In this document: one piece after another, positions 1 to 5,720 of the stretch
Numbering within the stretch: position 1 is the stretch's first letter
How the letters are laid out: the number at the start of each line of letters is the position of its first letter
From: an uncultured Pseudomonadota bacterium
GTDB taxonomy: Bacteria; Myxococcota_A; UBA9042; CAIXZC01
Direction of reading: 5' to 3'
Length of the DNA stretch: 5,761 bases
Assembly (NCBI GenBank): GCA_937884235.1
Contig: CALGBT010000913.1
Span: 1 to 5,761, forward strand
Position numbers and translations under genes: made by a program
The notes under the pieces: generated by a model
Databases searched by the model: none
Seen by the model: the letters and a program-made list of their open reading frames with translations, nothing else
What the model was told of the DNA's origin: nothing

Positions 1-1358
1 AGCAGCCCGGTATCGGCTTGCAGGCGGCGGCTGCGCAGGGGCAGACCCGCCTGCAGCGCGTCGACGGCCTCAACCAGGGTGAAAGTGACGAGGTTGTTGA
101 GCACCATGGCCAGTTCACGGATGTTGCCGGGCCAGGTGTGTGCTTCGAGTTGCGCCCAGGCAGGTTTGGGGAGAATCAGGCCCAAGGCCTTGTCAGGAAG
201 AGCGTCGCGGCCGACCACCAACCCCATTTCGCCCTCCTCTTCCGCCCCCACCGCCGCCGCTACCTGTTGTCTCAGTTCGCGATTGCCCGGTTCGTCGGCG
301 ACCTGGGCCACCAGGCGACGGCTGAGCAACCAGAGATCTTCCGGCCGCTCCCGCAGCGGCGGGATGGTCACCAGAGTCGCCGGGGAGAGCCGCATGTACA
401 GATCCCGCCGAAACTGTCCGCGGCCAACGGCCAGAGCCAGCGGGCGGTTGGAGGCAGCCACAACTTTGACATCCACCGCCAGCTCCCGGGTTGAGCCCAG
501 GGGGCGCACCCGTCGGTCTTGGAGAACCACCAGTAGCTGTTTCTGGACATCCAGAGGGATGTTCTGGACTTCGTCCATGAAGAGCGTCCCACCGTCCGCC
601 ATTTCAAAGACGCCCTTGCGATCGGTGACGGCCCCAGTGTAGGCGCCGCGTACTGCCCCGAAGAGATGAGCCGCAACCAAATCCTGGGGAATGGCGGAGA
701 GGTCCAAAGTGACAAAGGGGCCCTTGCGGCCGCTATTGTCGTGAACGAAATGTTCGGCCAGGAAAGATTTTCCGGTCCCGGTTTCGCCCTCAAGGATAAC
801 GGGCATCCGGCCCCGCGCTACCACCGCCAGGCGACGCCGCAAGGTGCGCATCAGCGGGCTGGCCCCCCAGAGGATGCCGCCATCTTCGGTTCCCTCCTGT
901 GCCTCTCGTAGTGCGGCGTGAATGCGGATGCGCAGGGAGTCAATATCATCCGCATCGAGGAAGTAGGTCATGGACTGCGCCGCCAGCTCGGCCCCGACGT
1001 CGCCCAGGCTCAGGTCTTGGACGGAGGTGAGGAGGACGATGGGCAATTCCGGCAGCAGCAGGCGGATGGCGCGCAGGATCGCCAGTCCCTGGAAGCGCTT
1101 GCGTCGTCGCAAGGTTGGTGCCTCGGGGAGTGGAAGCAGGCGCTCCTCCGGCGAATCGAAGTGCATATCCAGCAGGACGATATCAACCTCGCTGGCGTGG
1201 CGCTGCAAGAAGTCCAGGGCTGCGGGGCCGTCGGCCAGCCGCGGTGATGAGGCCGGCTCGCCGTTGCCCACCAACTGGAATTCGGGCATCTGTCGGGCGA
1301 TGACCTGGGCATAAGTGAGGCCATCGTCAACGACGAGAATACGTGGCTTATCCGACAT
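1..1358 (-). CDS. Sigma-54-dependent response regulator (NtrC-type), C-terminus cut by window edge
   Basis: A cytoplasmic transcription activator: a receiver domain followed by an AAA+ ATPase that remodels sigma-54 RNA polymerase. The frame stays open for 452 codons from ATG 1358 to the window edge. Receiver (about residues 5-150): acidic pair D11/D12, phospho-acceptor D64 in VLLDMHF, and T111 in VLLTS. The usual lysine position seems to be D135 (TYFLDADD), and about 19 extra residues, including RRRKR, lie between D64 and G91. AAA+ domain (about 162-430): Walker A GETGTGKS 191-198, sigma-54 contact loop GAYTGA 238-243 (a common variant of GAFTGA), Walker B GGTLFMDE 256-263, sensor I around ASN 302-304, RRDLYMRL 317-324, WPGNIREL 409-416. 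About 25 residues more than usual precede WPGNIREL. A Fis-type DNA-binding domain would lie outside the window. The start is supported by GAGGAG seven bases upstream; the gene overlaps its upstream neighbour by 11 bases, so translational coupling is likely. Confidence 0.95.
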   Translation of the reverse strand, partial: MSDKPRILVVDDGLTYAQVIARQMPEFQLVGNGEPASSPRLADGPAALDFLQRHASEVDIVLLDMHFDSPEERLLPLPEAPTLRRRKRFQGLAILRAIRLLLPELPIVLLTSVQDLSLGDVGAELAAQSMTYFLDADDIDSLRIRIHAALREAQEGTEDGGILWGASPLMRTLRRRLAVVARGRMPVILEGETGTGKSFLAEHFVHDNSGRKGPFVTLDLSAIPQDLVAAHLFGAVRGAYTGAVTDRKGVFEMADGGTLFMDEVQNIPLDVQKQLLVVLQDRRVRPLGSTRELAVDVKVVAASNRPLALAVGRGQFRRDLYMRLSPATLVTIPPLRERPEDLWLLSRRLVAQVADEPGNRELRQQVAAAVGAEEEGEMGLVVGRDALPDKALGLILPKPAWAQLEAHTWPGNIRELAMVLNNLVTFTLVEAVDALQAGLPLRSRRLQADTGL

Positions 1359-1749
1359 CTTCAAACTCCTCGATGAGGGTCCTGATGGATTCTGCGACGT
1401 GCTTGAAATCGGCTGTAATCATTGCGCGATCTGGCGGCGCGTCCGCTGTTTTGAGGGTCTCTTGCCACTGTAGGGCTTGCTGGACGGCAAGGGCTAGCTG
1501 GGGCCACGCGGTGGTATCCTCCAGGGCCGCCCCGACTTCGTCGAGAAAGGCCTGCCAGAGGTCGTCGGCAGTGCGCGTGCCGGCGGGTCCCTCCCGGGTC
1601 TTCAGGAGAGCTTTGCTGGCGGCTTCACGGACCTGTGCGGGGTCAGCATCGAGAGGCAGCCACATGAGTGGCTGAAGGAGGTACTTGCCCAGGTCGTGCT
1701 GGAGGTCGTAGAGGGCATCGAGCAGCTCTTCGCGGGATGACTGGACCAT
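1348..1749 (-). CDS. Small, probably helical protein of unknown function with an HDLGK motif
   Basis: A 133-residue soluble protein that I cannot assign to a named family. It has no signal peptide or membrane segment and is rich in Leu, Ala, Glu, Gln and Asp, consistent with a helical bundle. The N-terminal helix carries LYDLQHDLGKYLLQPL with H18-D19; a His-Asp in a helix resembles the phosphotransfer helix of some histidine kinases or Spo0B-like proteins, but no ATPase domain is present. Conserved-looking blocks are WLPLDAD (about 29-35), TREGPAGTR (about 51-59) and the acidic C-terminus IRTLIEEFEDVG. A TTG start at 1782 is possible, but ATG 1749 has GGAGGA immediately upstream and is preferred. 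It lies 59 bases after the propeller gene and overlaps the response-regulator gene by 11 bases. By position it may modulate or phosphorylate that regulator; this is inference. Confidence 0.85.
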   Translation of the reverse strand: MVQSSREELLDALYDLQHDLGKYLLQPLMWLPLDADPAQVREAASKALLKTREGPAGTRTADDLWQAFLDEVGAALEDTTAWPQLALAVQQALQWQETLKTADAPPDRAMITADFKHVAESIRTLIEEFEDVG

Positions 1750-1752
1750 GAT

Positions 1753-1758
1753 TCCTCC
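1753..1758 (-). promoter_or_regulatory. Ribosome binding site deciding the start of the HDLGK protein
   Basis: Reading GGAGGA on the minus strand, three bases before ATG 1749. It favours this ATG over the in-frame TTG 11 codons upstream, which has no comparable site. Confidence 0.7.
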
Positions 1759-1772
1759 GTCACTATCTATCA

Positions 1773-1800
1773 AGTGTAGCAAGATGCGGCGAAAAGTAAA
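1773..1800 (-). promoter_or_regulatory. Weak possible internal sigma-70-like promoter
   Basis: On the minus strand, TTTACT (1800-1795) and TACACT (1778-1773) are separated by 16 bases; each matches four of six consensus positions. It lies in the 59-base gap before the HDLGK gene and could give a basal supply of that protein and the sigma-54 activator. No terminator hairpin was seen in the gap, so read-through from the propeller gene is also expected. Matches this weak occur by chance. Confidence 0.25.
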
Positions 1801-1808
1801 TGACGAAG

Positions 1809-3545
1809 TCAGCTGCCGTGGCTGTTGAGGATCGTGAGGCCACCGTCAGTGGCCAGATAGACCTTCCCGTTGTGCTCGGCGATGTCGTGAACTTCGCCCC
1901 CGGCGAGTCCGTCTTCGGTTCCCAGGTGAATGATTCCCCTTTCCGTCAGAATCGAGACGCCGCGAAAGTGGCCGACCCAGATGCGGCCGTCGACTTCGGC
2001 GACGCTAAGGGTGTAGTCGTCGGCCAGTCCGTCGGTCATGTTCCAGGTTTGCCAGGCACCGTCTTTGTAGCGACTGATTCCTCTGGTGCAGGTTGCCACC
2101 CAGAGTGCTCCGGAGCCATCGAAGGTGAGGTCCATGACCCAGTTGTCCGCCAGGCCCTGCTGGTCGTCCATTTTGACGAAGTTGGTGCCGGCGGTGCCCC
2201 AGAGGATCCCTTGGTCACTGGTTCCCACGGCGATGTTGCCGTCCCCGGCAGCGATGCGGGTGATGCGCTCAGAGTTGATGCCACGGGAGCGGTAGAGGTG
2301 CTTCCAGCGGCGGCTGCTCCAGCGATGAATGGAGCCTGTGTCTGCGATCCAGACGTTGCGGCTGTTGGCATCGGTAGCTACCCCGGTAACTGATTCATAC
2401 CAGGGGCAGTTGGCAGCGGTGTTGTCCTCGCACTGGCTCCGAGTGTGGCTCAGGAATTGGCCCTTGTCATCGACTACGACGAGCCCTTTCAGGGTGGCTA
2501 CGTAGAGTCGGTTCCGGCCCACGGTCATGTGGTTCACCATGTTCGAGGGTAGTTGTTCCGGGGCCTGGTAGTGGTGCCAGGCGGCACCGTCGAAGCGGCA
2601 GAGCCCGGAATCGAAGCCGCCCACCCAGAGTTCGTTGTTGAAGGAGGCGACGGCGGCGATGCGGGGGCCACAGGGGCAGCCGCGGGGCGGGAGTTGCCGC
2701 CAGCTGGTCGGGTCGCCCGCAGTCGCCGGATCTGCCAGGAAGATGCCTCCGTCGGTGGCGGCGTATTGGTGTTGCGGGGTCTTGAGGGTGGCTGCGACTT
2801 CAAGTGCGGCCAGCTGCGGTGCATGAAGCGGGTTGCCGTCGCGGCTCAAGGCCACGACGCCCAGGCTTCCCGCGGCCGGGAGCAGTTTGCCGTTGGCCAG
2901 CTGCAACAGCTGGCCGGGGACCAGCACCATCAAGTCACTGCCAGCGAAGGCCAGGGCGGAGATTGGCAGGCCGGTGCGGAAGGTCTTGCCTGCCGGGTTG
3001 TCCGGCGTGCTGACGAGGACTTTGCCGTCGATGCTGCCGGCGGCCCAGCGCCCGTCGGCATGGCCGGCCAGGGCCACGATCGTCATGTCCAGCTGTCGTC
3101 GGGCGGCGGCGGTGGGGTCGGTGCCGGCGTGGAGTTCCAACAGATTGCCATCGTCCCTGGCTGCCAGCAGGACGTGACCCGCTGCAGCTACCCGCAGGAA
3201 GCGGCCATATTCGTAGACCTCGAAATGCGTGTGGCCCTGTCCCTGGCTGGCGAGGCCGGCATCGGTGGCCACCCAGAGCGTCTCTTCAATGACGACGCAG
3301 TCGTTGACCCGATTGCCAGGGAGGCCCATGGCCGCGTCCAGGGGCAGGGCCTGATCGTCATTAAGGTTAATGAGGCCGCCGCCCATGGTGCCGGCCCAAA
3401 CCTGGCCGTCCAGTTGCACCAGGCAGGTTGCGCTCTCGAAGTGACCGATAGCTGCCTCCACCACGGGGACATACGGGGCCTGAGCCTGGGCCGGGCGGCT
3501 GGATGCGGCAAAGGTGAGAATCAAGGTAGCGAGGAAGATGTTCAT
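1809..3545 (-). CDS. Secreted beta-propeller protein with two-component-regulator-type repeats, no kinase domain
   Basis: A 578-residue exported protein. MNIFLATLILTFAASS followed by PAQAQ is a Sec-type signal peptide with likely cleavage near residue 22. The rest is made of repeated beta-propeller blades of the Reg_prop kind (hydrophobic-W/Y-V-A/G-T-x-x-G-hydrophobic). Examples are VWAGTMGGGLINL (49), LWVATDAGLA (90), LWVGGFDSGLCRF (306), LYVATLKGLVVV (347), IAVGTSDQGILW (438), LWVATCTRGISRY (481), IWVGHFRGVSIL (522) and VYLATDGGLTIL (562), with MGLPGNRV- and DGLADD-like linkers. Such repeats usually form the periplasmic sensor of hybrid histidine kinases. Here the chain ends at the last blade, with no membrane segment or kinase. 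Cysteines include CPCG at 290-293. The start is supported by GGGAGG at 3557-3552, six bases before ATG. It is the first gene after the sigma-54 promoter. A sensory or ligand-binding role is inferred; an extracellular structural or enzymatic propeller is the alternative. Confidence 0.9.
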   Translation of the reverse strand: MNIFLATLILTFAASSRPAQAQAPYVPVVEAAIGHFESATCLVQLDGQVWAGTMGGGLINLNDDQALPLDAAMGLPGNRVNDCVVIEETLWVATDAGLASQGQGHTHFEVYEYGRFLRVAAAGHVLLAARDDGNLLELHAGTDPTAAARRQLDMTIVALAGHADGRWAAGSIDGKVLVSTPDNPAGKTFRTGLPISALAFAGSDLMVLVPGQLLQLANGKLLPAAGSLGVVALSRDGNPLHAPQLAALEVAATLKTPQHQYAATDGGIFLADPATAGDPTSWRQLPPRGCPCGPRIAAVASFNNELWVGGFDSGLCRFDGAAWHHYQAPEQLPSNMVNHMTVGRNRLYVATLKGLVVVDDKGQFLSHTRSQCEDNTAANCPWYESVTGVATDANSRNVWIADTGSIHRWSSRRWKHLYRSRGINSERITRIAAGDGNIAVGTSDQGILWGTAGTNFVKMDDQQGLADNWVMDLTFDGSGALWVATCTRGISRYKDGAWQTWNMTDGLADDYTLSVAEVDGRIWVGHFRGVSILTERGIIHLGTEDGLAGGEVHDIAEHNGKVYLATDGGLTILNSHGS

Positions 3546-3578
3546 GGCTAACCTCCCAATCGGTTGAGTTCAGGCAAC

Positions 3579-3594
3579 TGCAATGGCCGTGCCA
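3579..3594 (-). promoter_or_regulatory. Sigma-54 (-24/-12) promoter of the propeller/HDLGK/regulator operon
   Basis: The minus strand reads TGGCACG, four bases, then TTGCA, matching the RpoN consensus TGGCACG-N4-TTGCW at every specified position. The invariant GG (3593-3592) and GC (3581-3580) are exactly ten bases apart. The predicted transcript start, about twelve bases further, falls near 3568, leaving a leader of about 23 bases that contains GGGAGG before ATG 3545. The presence of a sigma-54 activator gene in the same cluster supports function. Confidence 0.85.
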
Positions 3595-3652
3595 CCCCCA
3601 AAGAGGCAGATGTGGTCCCTTTTTGCAGGTCCTGAGCCGCAAATGGTGGCTT

Positions 3653-3675
3653 GATTATGCATATCGTAGATAATC
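3653..3675. promoter_or_regulatory. Candidate upstream activator dyad for the sigma-54 promoter
   Basis: An inverted repeat GATTAT-N11-ATAATC with perfect six-base arms, in an AT-rich patch of otherwise GC-rich DNA. Its centre (3664) lies about 96 bases upstream of the predicted sigma-54 transcript start, a typical distance for an activator binding site. It also lies just upstream of the promoter of the divergent lipoprotein gene. A dyad of this size can arise by chance; the assignment rests on position. Confidence 0.4.
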
Positions 3676-3682
3676 TTCTCAG

Positions 3683-3712
3683 TTGCACCGCGCTCGGCAG
3701 TGCGGGTATAAC
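3683..3712 (+). promoter_or_regulatory. Sigma-70-like promoter of the lipoprotein gene
   Basis: TTGCAC (3683-3688, three of six consensus bases) and TATAAC (3707-3712, five of six) are separated by 18 bases. The transcript would start near 3719, leaving a short leader that contains GGAGGGG (3727-3733) before ATG 3736. The -10 is good and the -35 is weak, which fits a promoter that could need an activator. Confidence 0.5.
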
Positions 3713-3735
3713 TTCTCTGCGAAGATGGAGGGGTA

Positions 3736-5337
3736 ATGCGGTCTATCTATTTGACGTTGCTGGCTCTCGTGGTCGGGTGTGGTGGTGGGGGGAAGTCGGG
3801 GCCTGATGTGACTTCGCAGCTTGATGGAACGGCGGAGGTGGTTGCTGACGACGTGACGGCACCTGAGATTTCGCTGGACGCACGCCTTGAGGACTTCTCT
3901 CTTCCGGACCAGATGGTGGACGTGCCCGACCTGTTGACGGACCTGGAAGTTGCCCCGGAACTGGTGGACGTAGTGCCCGATCTGCCTCCGGAAGTTATCC
4001 CGCAAACCACCATCGACAGCTTCCTCGAGTTAGTAGATGGTGGCGATGGGCCTGGCTTCGATGCTTTCCTGGCGCAATATGATGGACCTTACTGCGAGGG
4101 ACCGGTCTGCCTCTTCGTCACCTGTGTTAACGATGCTTCGGCCATTGCCCTGCGCGGCGAGTTCAACGGGTGGGAAGAGACTCCCATGACCGCCCTCGAG
4201 TTTGTGCCGGGTTGTTTCTACCATCTCTTCGATGAACTGCTCTTCTCCTATGTGGTGGAATACAAGCTCTATGTTGCCGAGGAGTGGCTGCGGGACCCTC
4301 TAAATCGCTACTTCCGCTTTGCCGAAGGGGCGCTGAACAGTGCGCTCTACGCACCGGGATACGGGCGGCTGGTGCTGTTGGAGGGGGTCTATTCGCCACA
4401 GTTGGAGAATACGCGCAACCTCTATGTCTACCTGCCGGCCGCGGCCGTGGAGAATCCTGGACTGAGCTTTCCAGTGCTCTACATGCAGGACGGCTTCAAC
4501 ATCTTCGATAACCCCAATGCCCCCTACGGTAACTGGTTCGTGGGCGTTGCCGCCGACGCACTCATGGGGCAGGGCGAGGTGGCACCGGTGATTATCGTCG
4601 GCATCGATACTGACAACCGGTTCGACGAGTACTCCTATACGGACCTGCTCCTGGACATGGGGGACGAGTTCGTGGTGGTGGACCCCAAGCTGCCGGCCTA
4701 CGGTGATTTCCTGGTGGAGACGGTCAAGCCTCTGGTTGACGAGCAGTTCCCCACCAGAATGGAGCGGGAGAGCACGGCCATTGCCGGCTCCTCCCTCGGG
4801 GGGATCTCGGCGCTCTACCTGGCGTGGTACTTCGCTGAGACCTTCGGCAAGGTCGCGAGCTTCTCAGGGTCCTATTGGATCGGTGAAACCCCGGGGACGG
4901 CCAACAACCCCGCCATGCGCGACCTCCTGCTGGCCTACGAACCGACCTGGGCGCAGTTGGCGCTCACCGTCTACCTCGACTCAGGGGCCGCGCCCGAGGG
5001 TGATCCGACGCCCAATCCCTACACGGTGGATGCCCGGTGCTACACCGAGTGGACCCGCAACGCCCTCATTGAGTTGGGCTGGTCGAATCGCATCGAGTGG
5101 GACGATGACGGCCTCGTGGAGACACCACCAAACAACTTCCCCGAAGATGCCGTGCCGTCCACGGTGCCAGCGCTCTTCTGGTCCCCCAATCCTCCTGCGA
5201 CCTATACCAACTGGGACGATTTCCTCCTCCCCGGTGCCAACCTGCTGCACCTCGTGGGGGCCGGGCAGTTCCACACCGAAGGGGCCTGGGAGGCCAGATT
5301 CCCGGCGGCCCTGAGGTTCTTGTTCCCCCCCCAGTAA
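3736..5337 (+). CDS. Lipoprotein with esterase-D-type alpha/beta hydrolase domain and N-terminal beta-sandwich domain
   Basis: A 533-residue lipoprotein. MRSIYLTLLALVVGC is a lipoprotein signal with lipidated C15, followed by GGGG. Residues about 22-110 are a low-complexity acidic linker (repeated VPDL, DVVPDLPPEV) that would hold the enzyme away from the membrane. Residues about 118-210 resemble the CBM48/isoamylase-N or enterochelin-esterase N-terminal beta domain (ALRGEFNGWEETPM at 138-151, then YKLYV and WLRDPLNRY). Residues about 211-533 match the esterase D/Fes family (PF00756): LYVYLPAAA 229-237, FPVLYMQDGFNIFD 245-258, APVIIVGID 283-291, nucleophile elbow AGSSLGG 350-356 with probable catalytic S353, and probable catalytic H513 in GAGQFHTEGAW. 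The acid residue may be E421 or D423 after YLDSG. An ester hydrolase acting outside the cytoplasm is expected; the substrate (siderophore, feruloyl or acetyl-sugar ester) cannot be told. The start is supported by GGAGGGG two bases upstream. It is divergent from the sigma-54 operon. Confidence 0.9.
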   Translation: MRSIYLTLLALVVGCGGGGKSGPDVTSQLDGTAEVVADDVTAPEISLDARLEDFSLPDQMVDVPDLLTDLEVAPELVDVVPDLPPEVIPQTTIDSFLELVDGGDGPGFDAFLAQYDGPYCEGPVCLFVTCVNDASAIALRGEFNGWEETPMTALEFVPGCFYHLFDELLFSYVVEYKLYVAEEWLRDPLNRYFRFAEGALNSALYAPGYGRLVLLEGVYSPQLENTRNLYVYLPAAAVENPGLSFPVLYMQDGFNIFDNPNAPYGNWFVGVAADALMGQGEVAPVIIVGIDTDNRFDEYSYTDLLLDMGDEFVVVDPKLPAYGDFLVETVKPLVDEQFPTRMERESTAIAGSSLGGISALYLAWYFAETFGKVASFSGSYWIGETPGTANNPAMRDLLLAYEPTWAQLALTVYLDSGAAPEGDPTPNPYTVDARCYTEWTRNALIELGWSNRIEWDDDGLVETPPNNFPEDAVPSTVPALFWSPNPPATYTNWDDFLLPGANLLHLVGAGQFHTEGAWEARFPAALRFLFPPQ

Positions 5338-5350
5338 GAAAGATCCAGAA

Positions 5351-5363
5351 GGCCCTGAGGGCC
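5351..5363 (+). other. Short GC hairpin after the lipoprotein gene
   Basis: GGCCC-TGA-GGGCC is a perfect five-pair stem with a three-base loop, 13 bases after the lipoprotein stop codon. No run of T follows, so it is not a standard intrinsic terminator; it could cap a 3' end or be incidental. Nothing else structured was seen between it and the promoter at 5392. Confidence 0.35.
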
Positions 5364-5391
5364 ACATGCAGGCTCCGATTTCAAAAAGCCA

Positions 5392-5420
5392 TTGACTAGT
5401 AGATACCTATTTACTACTAT
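5392..5420 (+). promoter_or_regulatory. Sigma-70-like promoter of the DUF2061 gene
   Basis: TTGACT (5392-5397, five of six consensus bases) and TACTAT (5415-5420, four of six) are separated by the ideal 17 bases, in an AT-rich patch. Transcription would start near 5427, about 30 bases before the start codon. The DUF2061 gene therefore probably has its own transcript, separate from the lipoprotein gene. Confidence 0.65.
5397..5416. promoter_or_regulatory. Candidate operator dyad inside the DUF2061 promoter
   Basis: TAGTAGATAC faces CTATTTACTA: nine of ten base pairs around the centre 5406/5407 are complementary, with one G-T mismatch. The dyad fills the spacer between the -35 and -10 elements and touches both, the classical place for a repressor dimer to block RNA polymerase. 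The binding protein is not identifiable from the window. Confidence 0.5.
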
Positions 5421-5456
5421 GTTCGTAGGATTAGTTGTGTTTGCCCCGGAGGGGAG

Positions 5457-5678
5457 ATGGAATCAGCTGCCAGAAGCATGGCTAAATCACTTTCGTGGCG
5501 GGCAGTGGCCCTGGTCATAACCCTGGTTGTCACCTACTCCGTCACCGGGAGTCTTAGCCTCGCGGCAGCGGTGGGGGTCACTGATACCATTATCAAACTC
5601 GGGACCTATTATGCACACGAAAGAGCGTGGAACCGGATCGCCTTTGGCCAGGCAAAGGAGCCTGAGTACTACATTTAG
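5457..5678 (+). CDS. DUF2061 small membrane protein
   Basis: A 73-residue inner-membrane protein of the DUF2061 family (PF09834). Family features are visible: an N-terminal KSLSWR motif (residues 10-15), a hydrophobic helix AVALVITLVVTYSVTG (16-31), a second hydrophobic stretch LSLAAAVGVTDTIIKLGTYY (33-52) with the internal D-x3-K pattern, and the signature YYAHERAWNRI (51-61). The length is normal for the family. The biochemical role is unknown; in other bacteria members are often encoded beside sulfate-assimilation genes (cysC, cysD, cysN), which is family knowledge and not shown here. ATG 5457 has GGAGG four bases upstream; the internal ATG at residue 8 has no such site. It has its own promoter with an operator-like dyad, and another gene begins 42 bases downstream. 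Confidence 0.9.
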   Translation: MESAARSMAKSLSWRAVALVITLVVTYSVTGSLSLAAAVGVTDTIIKLGTYYAHERAWNRIAFGQAKEPEYYI

Positions 5679-5720
5679 CTGGATCCGGGTGGACAGTTGT
5701 TCAGGAAGATGGAGAATACA

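Noticed and set aside
18..1330. Several open frames on both strands within the response-regulator gene
   Set aside because: The minus-strand frame from 1358 shows continuous receiver and AAA+ motifs; the others are low-complexity Arg/Pro/Ser-rich shadows.
1800..2393. A 197-codon plus-strand open frame
   Set aside because: Antisense to the propeller C-terminus, without a start signal or recognisable fold.
2553..3551. A 332-codon open frame on the plus strand opposite the propeller gene
   Set aside because: Its translation is Gly/Ala/Val-rich with no domain, it has no ribosome site, and it mirrors the codon pattern of the real GC-rich gene on the other strand.
3651..3656. Possible IHF half-site (AATCAA on the minus strand) near the sigma-54 promoter
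   Set aside because: The TTR element expected four bases further is missing.
3611..3660. Two plus-strand sigma-54-like elements before the lipoprotein gene (TGG...TTGCA at 3613-3627 and TGGC...TGCA at 3647-3661)
   Set aside because: In both, GG and GC are nine bases apart instead of the strictly required ten, and the consensus match is otherwise partial.
5351..5363. Intrinsic terminator for the lipoprotein gene
   Set aside because: The stem is short and is not followed by a T-run, so it is listed only as a hairpin.
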